The notes beneath the pieces were generated by a model, which had not been told where the DNA came from, did no database searches, and saw only the letters and a list, made by a program, of their open reading frames with translations. Positions 1-8,611 of a stretch of DNA of 64,000 bases are shown here, piece after piece; the stretch's first letter is position 1; every line of letters starts with the position of its first letter. The stretch comes from Brevibacillus massiliensis. Its GTDB lineage: Bacteria > Bacillota > Bacilli > Brevibacillales > Brevibacillaceae. A program made the position numbers and the translations under genes. The stretch lies in contig NZ_HE978542.1 in NCBI RefSeq assembly GCF_000311785.1, positions 1-64,000 of the forward strand. The letters are read 5' to 3'.

Positions 1-246
1 CAAAGAACATTCAAATTAGTATCGTCGGTATCAAGCGCCGACCTTTTTAATACTATCACATCGAACTCAACTTTGCAAGAGTTATTTTTTGCTATCGATT
101 TCGTTCGCAGCGACAATGATTAATATAGCAAATCTATACGCTGTAGGTCAACAGGAAAATAATCACATGTAAAACATTTTCACGGGCAGATAAGTTTTGC
201 ATAAATACGCCATACTAACGTAACGAACCAAAGGCAGGTGATAGGA

Positions 247-510
247 ATGGGTAAACGGAAACACTTTAGCGAACTTCGCACAGTAGAATCCACGCGAAAT
301 GAGCTTGCCCGCGAAGAATTTCCCGAGGGTCCATACGGCGCCTCCACCAATGAAATCAGACTTGGCAAAGCAACTGGCTGGGAGGAAGGCCAATACTCTT
401 CTCCCACGCAGTTTGGCTACGAAAATCGCGAATTGCATGAAGACATCAGCAGACAATTCCCTGGATCCCATCCGGCAAACGACCAGCCGGAGATGCCTGA
501 TGATTACTGA
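247..510 (+). CDS. small hydrophilic hypothetical protein (87 aa)
   Basis: The function is not recognised. The start chosen is the ATG at 247 because an AGGTG ribosome site lies about six bases upstream; a GTG at 238 is also in frame but overlaps that site. The product is very polar, rich in Glu, Arg, Pro and Asn, and has no membrane segment or Cys motif. It ends just before a perfect hairpin at 526-552. It is convergent with the FAH hydrolase gene. The 5' flank (1-246) is AT-rich and shows no recognisable gene. Confidence 0.6.
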   Translation: MGKRKHFSELRTVESTRNELAREEFPEGPYGASTNEIRLGKATGWEEGQYSSPTQFGYENRELHEDISRQFPGSHPANDQPEMPDDY

Positions 511-525
511 GGCCCGATTGAAATA

Positions 526-552
526 CACCCTCTTACTGGCGGTAAGAGGGTG
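526..552. terminator. hairpin between convergent genes
   Basis: An 11-bp perfect stem (526-536 with 542-552) encloses a 5-base loop, directly after the stop at 510 and before the stop of the convergent FAH gene at 560. The T-run is weak on both sides, so efficiency is uncertain. Confidence 0.55.
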
Positions 553-559
553 CCTCTCA

Positions 560-1336
560 TTAACTGTCTGCTACGACGCGATTCGTCAATGTTCCAATTC
601 CTTCAATCGTCACGGAGACCTCATCGCCCGGCTGAAGCGGTCCTACTCCTGCGGGCGTCCCGGTAAGCACCACGTCACCCGGGAGGAGCGTCATTACGGA
701 AGTAATCGCCTCGAGCAGCTGCGGAACCTTAAACACCATTTGGCTGGTATGAGAATCCTGGCGTACTTCCCTGTTTACTCTCGTCGTAATCCGCAAATTG
801 TCGTAATCCAATTTTGAAGCGATAGCCGGCCCCAACGGACAAAAAGTGTCAAAGCCTTTGGCCCTGGTCCACTGTCCGTCATGGTTTTGCAGATCTCTCG
901 CCGTCACGTCATTGGCACAGGTAAAACCGAGGATGTAGTCATCGGCTTCCTCTGCCTTGATTCGGTAAGCCTGTTTTTTTATGACGACCGCCAATTCCCC
1001 TTCGTAATGCAGGTTGCTCGTCAATGTCGGGTAAACGACAGCTTCCTCCGGGCCGATCACCGATGTAGACGGCTTGAGAAACATCAGCGGTTCCTCCGGC
1101 AGTTTCATCCCAACCTCTTCCGCGTGATCCTTGTAGTTGACACCGATGCAGACCACCTTGCTAGGTGTGCACGGGGTCAGCACCTTCACCTCGTTCAGCG
1201 GCAATTCCAGTCCGGTCATTACTGTAGATTTCCCGTCTCGCTTGTAAATGTCGCCTTCAATGACGCGTATCTTATTCTCTTCAGCTACAGTCCAACCGTG
1301 CTTGATCTTCCCGTTTCGTTCATAACGAATGATCAT
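560..1336 (-). CDS. fumarylacetoacetate hydrolase (FAH) family protein
   Basis: A 258-aa member of the FAH superfamily, which covers fumarylacetoacetases, 2-hydroxyhepta-2,4-diene-1,7-dioate isomerases and acylpyruvate hydrolases; these hydrolyse or decarboxylate beta-diketo acids with a bound divalent metal. The sequence shows the core GVNYKDHAEE near residue 65, the metal-binding HYEGELAVV near 110-118 and the ANDVTARD block near 141-148. The C-terminal part carries LTGTPAGVG, typical of the fold. ATG start at 1336. The gene stands alone, so the substrate cannot be assigned from neighbours. Broad family assignment is firm; exact reaction is open (YcgM/YisK-like proteins are alternatives). 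Confidence 0.9.
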   Translation of the reverse strand: MIIRYERNGKIKHGWTVAEENKIRVIEGDIYKRDGKSTVMTGLELPLNEVKVLTPCTPSKVVCIGVNYKDHAEEVGMKLPEEPLMFLKPSTSVIGPEEAVVYPTLTSNLHYEGELAVVIKKQAYRIKAEEADDYILGFTCANDVTARDLQNHDGQWTRAKGFDTFCPLGPAIASKLDYDNLRITTRVNREVRQDSHTSQMVFKVPQLLEAITSVMTLLPGDVVLTGTPAGVGPLQPGDEVSVTIEGIGTLTNRVVADS

Positions 1337-1363
1337 GGTTCTCCTCCCTGCTCTGCCTTCAAG

Positions 1364-2563
1364 CTAAAACAAATCGGCAACGGCCCCGCGCGGCTGTGTG
1401 GTGATTACTTCCACAGCCGTCTGTTCTACGGCACGCGAGACAAGATTCTCGATGTCAAGCTTCTCCTCGTATCGGCCGGCCATCTCCGGACGCGGCCGGG
1501 TTACCGGATTTTTCGGCGTAAAAATCGTACAGCAATCTTCATATGGCAAGATGGATAGTTCAAAGGTGTCGATTCGCTTGGCAATCTCGGTAATTTCCGT
1601 CTTGTCCGATGCTACCAGCGGCCGCAGGATCGGGATATTGACCACGCTGTTGATCGTGTTCATGCTCTCCAGCGTTTGCGAGGCGACTTGTCCCAGACTT
1701 TCCCCGGTAGCCAGGGCAAGCGCACCCGTTTTGGCTGCGATCCGTTCGGCGATCCTCATCATAAACCTGCGCATGATCGTGATCGTATAGTCTTCCGGAC
1801 AGTGTTCGCGAATCGATGTCTGTATCTCGGTAAAGGGAACAACGTGCAGGTTAATCGAGCCCCCCCATTTGGTCAGCTTGTGGGCCAGATCCCGCACTTT
1901 TTCCAATGAGCGTTCACTTGTAAACGGATAGCTGTAAAAGTGGACGGCCTCAAGCGTAACCCCCCGTTTCATCATCGACCAGCCGGCAACCGGGCTGTCG
2001 ATGCCTCCTGACAGCAAGAGCAGCACTTTTCCGGCCGTACCTACCGGCAAACCGCCTGCTCCGGGCAGCGTCTCGGTAGAAAGGAACGTCCCTTCCGTTC
2101 GGATTTCGATGCTGATGGTTGCCTGCGGCTGATGCAGGTCAACCTTGATCCCGGGCACATTTTTCAGGATGTGTCCTCCCACCAAACGGCTCACCTCCAT
2201 CGATTGAAGCGGAAAACGCTTGTCGGCGCGCCTGGTCTCGACGCGGAAAGTGGCCGGCGGTGGGGACATGGAGGTGATCAGCTTCTCTGCTCCCTGTTTG
2301 ATTGCCTCCTCGTTTGCTTCCACCTTAATGGTCGGACTGAGGGACGTAATGCCAAAAATGCGCTGCAGCCGCTCGGAGATCTCCCCGGCGCTCTCTCCGT
2401 TCAGTTCGACGTACATCCGTCCGTAATTGCGCCACACCCTGCAGCGGCGGAATTCTTTTAAGACCGATTTTACGCTTCGGAGCAGCGTCTCTTCAAACAC
2501 CTCGCGATTGCGCCCCTTCAGGGCCAACTCGCCGTAACGTATTAAAATCGCATCGTACTCCAT
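1364..2563 (-). CDS. thiI: tRNA 4-thiouridine synthetase ThiI
   Basis: ThiI adenylates tRNA uridine 8 and receives sulfur to form 4-thiouridine; in many bacteria it also supplies sulfur to thiamine synthesis. Visible parts are an N-terminal ferredoxin-like region, a THUMP domain to about residue 165, and the PP-loop SGGIDSPVAGW near 185. The protein is 399 aa and lacks the C-terminal rhodanese domain of the E. coli form, as is usual in Bacillales, so sulfur transfer must use the dedicated cysteine desulfurase encoded directly upstream. The ATG at 2563 is chosen because AAGGAG sits six bases ahead; an in-frame GTG lies at 2578. The gap to the desulfurase stop is 11 bases, indicating an operon. 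Confidence 0.95.
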   Translation of the reverse strand: MEYDAILIRYGELALKGRNREVFEETLLRSVKSVLKEFRRCRVWRNYGRMYVELNGESAGEISERLQRIFGITSLSPTIKVEANEEAIKQGAEKLITSMSPPPATFRVETRRADKRFPLQSMEVSRLVGGHILKNVPGIKVDLHQPQATISIEIRTEGTFLSTETLPGAGGLPVGTAGKVLLLLSGGIDSPVAGWSMMKRGVTLEAVHFYSYPFTSERSLEKVRDLAHKLTKWGGSINLHVVPFTEIQTSIREHCPEDYTITIMRRFMMRIAERIAAKTGALALATGESLGQVASQTLESMNTINSVVNIPILRPLVASDKTEITEIAKRIDTFELSILPYEDCCTIFTPKNPVTRPRPEMAGRYEEKLDIENLVSRAVEQTAVEVITTQPRGAVADLF

Positions 2564-2574
2564 ACCTGTCTCCT

Positions 2575-3720
2575 TCACTTGTTCATCAAAGGTCGAATAT
2601 AGTTGATACAGTCCCTGAGCGCAAGTAAAAATTGTTCCATGTCCTGAAGCTGATTGTTTCGTCCAAGACTTACCCGTACGGCCGATACAGCCCGCTCATG
2701 CCCCATGCCTGCCGCGAGCAGAATGCGGCTGGGTTCCCCCGTTTTGGAGGAACACGCCGATTTGGTGGAGACGAGAAAGCCGCGTTCTTCCAACGCATGC
2801 AGCAGCACCTCCGCCTTTGCGCCCGGCACGGAGAAGTTCATGATGTGCGGGGCCACTTCTGTTTTAGGCGTATTGACGACGCATTCGGGAAGCTGTTCGA
2901 TGCCCTCGCGAAGTGTCTGCAGCAGGCCGTACAGCCGTCCGGTTTCCCGGTTTCGATCTTCCTCGGCAAGACGGATCGCCTTGGCCATGCCGGCAATCCC
3001 TGGGATGTTTTCCGTTCCGGAGCGAAGCCCCGCTTCCTGCCCGCCTCCGATCAAGAGCGGTTGAATCTGCAAGCCTTCTCGTTTTGCCAGGACGCCTACT
3101 CCGCGGGGACCGTAAAATTTATGGGCGGACAAACTGAGCAAATCAATTCCCCATTCGTGCATGCGGATCGGCAATTTGCCGAAACTCTGCACGGCATCGA
3201 CGTGAAAGACGATTTTTGGATGCTGCTTCAAGAGCTTTCCAATCTGATCAATGGGCTGAATGGTTCCCAGTTCGTTGTTTACATGCATCACCGACACGAG
3301 GATCGTATCAGGCCGAATCGCGCGTACAAGCTCGTCCGGCGATACCCGGCCATCCTGGTCGACGGGCAAATACGTCACGGAAAAGCCAAATTCCTCTAAC
3401 TGTTTGCAAACGTCGTAAACACAGGGATGTTCCACCTGTGTCGTAATGATGTGTTTCCCGCGTTGTTGAAACTGAAAGGCAACTCCCTTTAAAGCGGTAT
3501 TATTGCTTTCTGTCCCTCCAGAAGTAAAAAATACTTCAGAGGGCTTCACCTGCAGAGCCTGTGCCACAACCAGCCTGGCCTGCTTCAAGACGTTTTCCGC
3601 TTCGATCCCCAAGGAGTGAAGCGACGAGGGATTGCCGTAATAGCTGTCCATCGCCCGCTTTACAGCTTCGATAACCTGCGGATATGGCCGGGTTGTTGCG
3701 CTGTTGTCGAGGTAAATCAC
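2575..3720 (-). CDS. cysteine desulfurase, NifS/NifZ type (ThiI partner)
   Basis: A PLP enzyme of class V aminotransferase fold that converts cysteine to alanine and a protein persulfide. It begins with the typical YLDNSATT block, has the PLP lysine in SAHKFYGPRGVG near residue 201, and the catalytic cysteine in STKSACSS near residue 323. Length is 381 aa, normal for the family. The GTG at 3720 is chosen because GGAAGGGTG lies six bases upstream. It is the first gene of the pair with thiI; in B. subtilis the equivalent enzyme (NifZ) delivers sulfur specifically to ThiI, which the gene order supports here. Confidence 0.92.
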   Translation of the reverse strand: MIYLDNSATTRPYPQVIEAVKRAMDSYYGNPSSLHSLGIEAENVLKQARLVVAQALQVKPSEVFFTSGGTESNNTALKGVAFQFQQRGKHIITTQVEHPCVYDVCKQLEEFGFSVTYLPVDQDGRVSPDELVRAIRPDTILVSVMHVNNELGTIQPIDQIGKLLKQHPKIVFHVDAVQSFGKLPIRMHEWGIDLLSLSAHKFYGPRGVGVLAKREGLQIQPLLIGGGQEAGLRSGTENIPGIAGMAKAIRLAEEDRNRETGRLYGLLQTLREGIEQLPECVVNTPKTEVAPHIMNFSVPGAKAEVLLHALEERGFLVSTKSACSSKTGEPSRILLAAGMGHERAVSAVRVSLGRNNQLQDMEQFLLALRDCINYIRPLMNK

Positions 3721-3966
3721 AAAAGACACCCTTCCTGCTAAACCTTCTTCTCCATTCAATTATCGTTCATCACGAAACAGATTCCAAGGTTTTTTCCTGT
3801 TCCTCTCCTATTTTACCCAAGGCGCACGGGCCGCACTCCGGCACGGCTGCTGCAGGGAAAACAGTATGTCAGTTTTCCATAATCTTCTCCTTTACTTTGC
3901 CAAAACAACTTGTTAGAATAATCTTTAAATTCAATTTGGATACAACGTCAAGGAGGAGAGACATCG

Positions 3967-4119
3967 ATGACGGGAAGTACAGCCATACAAGAGAAAATAA
4001 AGAAAATGGAAGACGAGCTGAAACAGCTGCAGCGGGAGCTGGATCGCATGAAACGCTCTTCTGACCATTTTGAGCCGACGGATGTACAAACATACTTAAC
4101 GGAGGTATACAACGGATAA
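3967..4119 (+). CDS. 50-aa coiled-coil small protein
   Basis: An unrecognised small ORF with a very strong ribosome site (AAGGAGG at 3950-3956) in front of the ATG at 3967. The product has a heptad-like helix at residues 7-30 (KIKKMEDELKQLQRELDRMK) and an acidic tail ending DVQTYLTEVYNG. It is on the plus strand between two minus-strand genes and is followed by its own strong terminator at 4151-4194, so it is probably an independent transcript. The ribosome site, coiled coil and terminator together make it a credible gene; function unknown. Confidence 0.7.
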   Translation: MTGSTAIQEKIKKMEDELKQLQRELDRMKRSSDHFEPTDVQTYLTEVYNG

Positions 4120-4150
4120 ATGGCGGGCAGATTCCAGTCTCCTTACGAAT

Positions 4151-4194
4151 AAGTGGTTGTTTGCGCGAGCTGTAGGCAAACAACCACTTTTTTT
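4151..4194 (+). terminator. Rho-independent terminator after the small coiled-coil gene
   Basis: A 14-bp perfect stem (4151-4164 with 4176-4189) is followed by a run of seven T. It also lies just beyond the dapF stop and may work in both directions. Confidence 0.9.
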
Positions 4195-4197
4195 GCA

Positions 4198-5058
4198 TTA
4201 TTTCTGCGGGATTTCCCCCAGGTATACCCCGGTAAATACCTCTGTTGCCGGTCCGGTCATGTAGACGTGATTGTCGCTTTCCCGCCATTCGATCTTAAGA
4301 CTGCCCCCCGGCAAATGTACAGTTACATTTCGCTCAGTCCGGCCGCTCAAAATAGCCGCGACGGCAGCCGCACATGCTCCCGTACCGCACGCGAGGGTGA
4401 TGCCAGAACCCCGCTCCCAGACCTTGAACAAGATCTCCCGGCGATTTTTGATCTGGATAAACTCGACATTGGTCCGTTCGGGAAACCATTCATGCGCTTC
4501 CAGCAGCGGTCCGTATTTTAAAACGTCCTGCTCGTCCAAACGATCGACCATCAACACAGCGTGCGGGTTGCCCATGGATACGGCAGTCATGTGAAACGTG
4601 CGGTCCGCCACCACAACGGGATATTGAATCACCTGTTCCTCCGCAGGACCAGTCATGGGGATCTGCCTTCGCGTCAACCGAGGCTCCCCCATATCGATGA
4701 CGACCTGCTCGACCAGGCCGCCTGGGCCAAGCTCGACGACAGGTGTGACAATGCCGCCCAAGGTTTCAATCGTAAACTGAACGCGGTCAGTCAGGCCGTG
4801 GTCATGAACGTATTTGCTGACGCAGCGAAGTCCGTTGCCGCACGTTCTCCCTTCACTTCCGTCGATGTTGAAGATCCGCATGCGAAAATCAGCCTTGTCC
4901 GAAGGCAGGATCAAGATCATCCCGTCCCCGCCGACGCCAAAGTGGCGGTCGCTGATGCGCCGCGCGAGCTCGGGAAGATCGACCTGCGAGAGATCTTCCT
5001 CAAAGCCGTTTATATAAACATAGTCATTGCCGAGGCCATGCATTTTGGTAAACTTCAT
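4198..5058 (-). CDS. dapF: diaminopimelate epimerase DapF
   Basis: DapF interconverts LL- and meso-diaminopimelate with two catalytic cysteines, giving the precursor for lysine and cell-wall peptide. The protein begins MKFTKMHGLGNDY. It carries the first catalytic cysteine in SEGRTCGNGLRC, about a quarter of the way in, and the second in GITLACGTGACAA near the C-terminus. With the ATG at 5058 the length is 286 aa, usual for the family; GGGGAGG lies upstream, and an alternative ATG at 5076 would add six residues. Monocistronic, convergent with the 50-aa gene and divergent from the DUF84 gene. Confidence 0.95.
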   Translation of the reverse strand: MKFTKMHGLGNDYVYINGFEEDLSQVDLPELARRISDRHFGVGGDGMILILPSDKADFRMRIFNIDGSEGRTCGNGLRCVSKYVHDHGLTDRVQFTIETLGGIVTPVVELGPGGLVEQVVIDMGEPRLTRRQIPMTGPAEEQVIQYPVVVADRTFHMTAVSMGNPHAVLMVDRLDEQDVLKYGPLLEAHEWFPERTNVEFIQIKNRREILFKVWERGSGITLACGTGACAAAVAAILSGRTERNVTVHLPGGSLKIEWRESDNHVYMTGPATEVFTGVYLGEIPQK

Positions 5059-5185
5059 CAACCTGGCCCTCCCCATCTTTTTCCCCTCATCTTACCACAC
5101 GGAGAGGGGAATCGTGAATGGAAGGAAATCTGCTCTTTTGTGGTATACTTTTGTTCGTTCAGATCGATTCCAGGAGGGGACATCA

Positions 5186-5704
5186 ATGAAACTCGCACTG
5201 GGCACGACAAATCAAGCGAAACGCGCAGCCGTGGTGCTTGCCACGGGGGTTGAACCTGTTTGCCATTTTATGCCTTCAGGAGTGTCTGATCAACCGCTGT
5301 CGGAAGCCGAGACCATTCAAGGGGCGATTAACCGGGCGAAGGCAGTAGCCTCGGCAGTGCCCGGAGCAGATATCGGACTGGGCCTGGAAGGCGGACTCAC
5401 TTATGATGCGCAGTTTACCCGGCAGTGGTACCTGCTCTCCGTCTGCGCCGCTTGGGACGGGCAGCAGTTATATCTCGGAAAAGGGCTGTATTTTCCCATC
5501 CCCTACCAGATCGGCGAGCGGATAAAAGCGGAGTCGCTTGAACTCAGCCAGATCATAGACGAACTCGGCGGCACATCCGGCAGAAACCATCGCGACGGGG
5601 CATACGGCCTGTTTACCAATGGACGGATTACGCGGGCCGGTGTTTTCAGTGAAGCGGTGATCGCTGCTTTAACCCCTTTCCATTCAGAGCTGTACAAGCA
5701 GTAA
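5186..5704 (+). CDS. DUF84 / YjjX-family nucleoside triphosphatase (inosine/xanthosine-type)
   Basis: A 172-aa protein that starts MKLALGTTNQAKRAAV, the P-loop-like opening of the ITPase superfamily. It continues with GADIGLGLEGGL, the conserved glycine-rich active-site segment of the YjjX/DUF84 branch. Members hydrolyse non-canonical purine nucleotides such as ITP and XTP to keep them out of nucleic acids. The start is the ATG at 5186 with AGGAGGGG eight bases upstream; the frame is open further upstream but without a ribosome site. Divergent from dapF and followed by four successive hairpins. Confidence 0.85.
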   Translation: MKLALGTTNQAKRAAVVLATGVEPVCHFMPSGVSDQPLSEAETIQGAINRAKAVASAVPGADIGLGLEGGLTYDAQFTRQWYLLSVCAAWDGQQLYLGKGLYFPIPYQIGERIKAESLELSQIIDELGGTSGRNHRDGAYGLFTNGRITRAGVFSEAVIAALTPFHSELYKQ

Positions 5705-5710
5705 ACGAAC

Positions 5711-5785
5711 AAAACGGTCATGACCGTTTTGTTGACCGCAAGCGGTCATATCCAAGTTTTATGAAAAACGTCAAGACGTTTTTCA
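5711..5785. repeat. three consecutive short inverted repeats
   Basis: Three near-perfect hairpins lie back to back: a 20-bp palindrome at 5711-5730, a 7-bp stem at 5733-5748, and an 11-bp stem at 5762-5785. The first two share the words CGGTCA and TGACCG, so their arms can also pair with each other. The third has T-rich arms and could act as a terminator for the DUF84 gene. A fourth hairpin follows as a separate terminator. Confidence 0.8.
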
Positions 5786-5790
5786 CAAAC

Positions 5791-5817
5791 AAAAAACTCC
5801 AAGGATGATCCTTGGAG
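5791..5817 (-). terminator. terminator of the minus-strand membrane protein gene
   Basis: A 10-bp perfect stem (5797-5806 with 5808-5817); reading the minus strand it is followed by six T. It sits just past the stop codon at 5836. Confidence 0.9.
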
Positions 5818-5835
5818 CATGACGCACATCCAATT

Positions 5836-6528
5836 TTAGTAAGCCCGGTAGTACGGGTAAATGAGCAGCGCGCCCAAAATGGCCAGGGCACCGATTACCA
5901 TGGCCCACGTACCTGTTGTACGGGCATTGCGGCGAAAAGCCAGATACCCGACAATGATTCCGGCAGGGGCCAGCAAATAGGGGAGCAAAAACAAGGAGAG
6001 TACGGACAGGCCGATTCCAACCATACCCATGGTGTTTCCTGCGGCATCTGTCTCTGTGTCTGCGCCATCCGATGAGCGAAGATCGTCTTCTCCCTCATTC
6101 CTGGGATCATTGATCCGACCCACCGTCGGGGTTAACTCTGAGCCCATTTCGTACTTGGTTTCCTTATCATCGGCAGCATCATCCGTCTGATCCATCGCTA
6201 CCGGTACGCCAAGCAAGGACGTTGGCGCCTGGTAAGCGGGATTTGTCGCGACTTCGGCACTCTGGTCGACCGGAGAATCCGGCTTGTCCGCTTGTTCGTT
6301 TGCCTGCTGTTTGCCGGTGTAAGCCTGATTTCCATTCGGCCTTGCCGCTTCTGGATTTAATACGGCTCCCATCCAGGTATCAGCGGCAAACTCCGTATCG
6401 ATGTCGTTGCCTCGATCCGTGTTGTTAACCGATTGGCCATTGATGCTGCCGTTGGCGGTGGTTTGGTTTGCTACTTCCTTTTGGCTGGTATTTTCGCGAT
6501 CATGTTGATCGAACGCCACGTTGCTCAT
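5836..6528 (-). CDS. putative membrane protein with polar N-terminus and two C-terminal TM helices (DUF4190-like)
   Basis: About 150 residues of polar, Asn/Thr/Asp-rich low-complexity sequence precede two hydrophobic helices. These contain GMVGIGLSVLSLFLLPYL and WAMVIGALAILGALLIYPYY, separated by a short basic loop (FRRNARTTG). This two-helix hairpin resembles DUF4190-type membrane proteins; function unknown. Start is uncertain: ATG at 6528, GTG at 6537 or GTG at 6519 are in frame, and AAGGGG lies best placed for 6519. It is followed by a strong terminator. The next gene upstream on the same strand encodes a DUF1540 protein. Confidence 0.7.
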   Translation of the reverse strand: MSNVAFDQHDRENTSQKEVANQTTANGSINGQSVNNTDRGNDIDTEFAADTWMGAVLNPEAARPNGNQAYTGKQQANEQADKPDSPVDQSAEVATNPAYQAPTSLLGVPVAMDQTDDAADDKETKYEMGSELTPTVGRINDPRNEGEDDLRSSDGADTETDAAGNTMGMVGIGLSVLSLFLLPYLLAPAGIIVGYLAFRRNARTTGTWAMVIGALAILGALLIYPYYRAY

Positions 6529-6558
6529 CCCCTTCACAAAGGATTGGTAAGGAAGCAG

Positions 6559-6774
6559 CTAACTCTGTTTCGGTGTAAAGGTATGGCAGCAGGTCTCGGC
6601 GCTGCTGACAGCAGCGTCCTGATGCCGGGTGTCATAAGCAAATTCGCCGGTAAATTCCGCTTTAAAATCCTTCTTCGAATGCCTGTCAATCTCCACCATA
6701 ATCAGGTCGGCGATACAGTTATTGTCCTCTCCCCAATAGGTGCAGTTAGACACGCTGCATTTTACAATCGGCAA
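6559..6774 (-). CDS. DUF1540 domain protein
   Basis: A 71-aa protein with the Cys pattern of DUF1540: CSVSNCTYWGEDNNCIADLI near the N-terminus and a second Cys pair later (ETCCHTF). The four spaced cysteines suggest a small metal-binding fold, common in spore-formers. The start is TTG at 6774, preceded by an AGGGGGGTG ribosome site. It lies upstream of the two-helix membrane protein on the same strand with a 30-base gap, so the two may share a transcript. Confidence 0.8.
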   Translation of the reverse strand: MPIVKCSVSNCTYWGEDNNCIADLIMVEIDRHSKKDFKAEFTGEFAYDTRHQDAAVSSAETCCHTFTPKQS

Positions 6775-6867
6775 AGTAATTCACCCCCCTAGGGGGTATC
6801 CTGCACTATGTCAAGAATGCTTATGCACTGCGGAGCAAGAACCAAAAATGGAAATGAGGGACGAGGG

Positions 6868-7650
6868 ATGAACGCAAAACAGCACATTGTGGTTATTACC
6901 GGCGGCTCAAGCGGATTGGGTCTGGCGCTTGCCCGGCTGCATCTGAAGGATGGCGATCACGTCGTCATTACCGGCCGCGACCCCCATAAACTGCTCACGG
7001 CCGGCCAAGCTCTTGACAGTCCAGCGCACCTCGATACATATCCGCTGCAGGTAGACGACAACGAAGCCGTCCGGCGCTTCGCCGCCTGGGTGCAAATCCG
7101 CTTTGGCGGCTGCGATATCCTGTACAACAACGCCGGTTCAACCGTTTTCAAACCGTTTTTGCAGATGAGTCTGGAGGAGATTAACGAAACGATCCGCGGG
7201 AATGTTGACGGATTGATCTACATGACCCGTGCTTTTTTGCCGATGATGGTGGCAGAGGGCCGGGGCCGCTTGGTCAACATCGCCTCTCTCGCCGGCAGTG
7301 TCGCGACAGCGAAAGCCTCTGTCTACGCCGCCAGCAAGGCAGCAGTGATTCGCTTCAGTGAAGGACTGCGTCACGAATTGGCGGGGACAGGCGTCAGTGT
7401 CACCTGCGTCATGCCCGGTCCGATCGACACTCCGTTTCTCGATGCCACCGACCCTTCAGGAGGCTACCGTTCCCGTGTTCGCCGGTATCTGCTCTCGCCC
7501 GAACGGACGGCGCTTTCGATCAAGCGCGCCGCGGAGGCAAACAAGCCGGAAATTGCCATGCCGTTTCGCCTGCATGCGATGTCGGTCGCTTATCAATTGC
7601 TGCCCGCGGGAGTAAGGCGCCTGTTCGCTCCGCTGCTCAACCGGAAGTGA
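6868..7650 (+). CDS. short-chain dehydrogenase/reductase (SDR)
   Basis: A classical 260-aa SDR with the dinucleotide motif TGGSSGLG at residues 10-17, NNAG near residue 89, catalytic Ser in NIASLAGS and the YAASKAA (YxxxK) active site near 152-158, followed by PGPIDTPF. These enzymes oxidise or reduce alcohol and carbonyl groups with NAD(P)H. The ATG at 6868 is chosen because it has GAGGG seven bases upstream and puts the Rossmann motif at the usual distance; an earlier ATG at 6808 lacks support. Substrate is not predictable from the neighbours. Confidence 0.9.
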   Translation: MNAKQHIVVITGGSSGLGLALARLHLKDGDHVVITGRDPHKLLTAGQALDSPAHLDTYPLQVDDNEAVRRFAAWVQIRFGGCDILYNNAGSTVFKPFLQMSLEEINETIRGNVDGLIYMTRAFLPMMVAEGRGRLVNIASLAGSVATAKASVYAASKAAVIRFSEGLRHELAGTGVSVTCVMPGPIDTPFLDATDPSGGYRSRVRRYLLSPERTALSIKRAAEANKPEIAMPFRLHAMSVAYQLLPAGVRRLFAPLLNRK

Positions 7651-7662
7651 CGATGCGCTGGC

Positions 7663-8610
7663 CTAAGCCGCTGAGCTTACTTTGGTCTTTTTATGTTTGG
7701 CCGCCGTCAGCCAGGTTATTCCCGAGCCGACTGCCCACAGCGCCAACATCCAGGCGACAGCAGCACTGCCAAACTGTTCAGAGGTGTAGCCCACCACCAG
7801 GCAGCTTGCCGAATACGTGCCCATCGTCAGCATCTCTCTGGCAGAAAACAGGCGGGCCAGATAATCCGGGCTTGCCAATTGCTGCATACGGGTCACTGTG
7901 ATAATGACTGTACTAAAAGAAGCCAATGCCAACAGTAAGGAGCTGAGCACCATCAACGAGAAGGGCTTCAGCTGAAACAATCCCAGAATGGCAACCCCTA
8001 CAATCACAAGAGCGCCGCCAAGCACCTTGTCGACAGCTTCTCTGCCTAACCTGCCCGCCCAGCGGCCGACGATAATACCCGCGAGCACACCGCCGATCCC
8101 GAGCGGAATATCCATTAAGCCAAACACGGCCAATGACTCTTTTCGTTCCTGCAACAGGTAATACATCAATAAAATGTAATACGCCCCCGCTGCCCTCTCC
8201 GCCATTTGCAGCCACAGCACTCGGCTGATTTCCCCGTGTTTAAAAATGTAGCCAAATCCTCTGCGCAGCCGTTTCCCCAGCGAGCCCGTTTTCTGCCGAT
8301 TCTGAACGACCAATTTTGGCAGCCTGATCAACAGCAGCAGAGAAAAGAAGTAACAGCCGGCATCGATCAAAAAGTTCAAGCGGTAGGAAAACAGGGTGAC
8401 AAGCACGGCAGCAAGTCCTTGCCCCACGATAATCAGAAAGGAACTGGTCCCCTGCAGGAGCGAGTTGGCCGCCAGGCGCTGCTCTCTCTTGACGGATTCC
8501 ACGATCACCACTTGCATCGCCGGTTGAAAGAATGCGGAACAGACATTGAGCAGTATCAAGATGACAAAGGCTATCCAAAGATAACGTGGATCCACAGGCT
8601 TACCAGGATT
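7663..8610 (-). pseudogene. MFS transporter, N-terminus lost at IS3 remnant
   Basis: The reading frame encodes the last 310 or so residues of an MFS drug-efflux-type permease, with ten or so hydrophobic helices and the motif GVLAGIIVGRWAGRLGR between transmembrane segments. It enters at what should be about the third helix (LWIAFVILILLNVCSAFFQPAMQ). The first ~80 residues expected for the family are absent, and the frame runs directly into the left end of the IS3 element at 8612. A GTG at 8595 is available, but no ribosome site or first helix pair is present. Probably inactive. Confidence 0.85.
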
Positions 8611-8611
8611 C

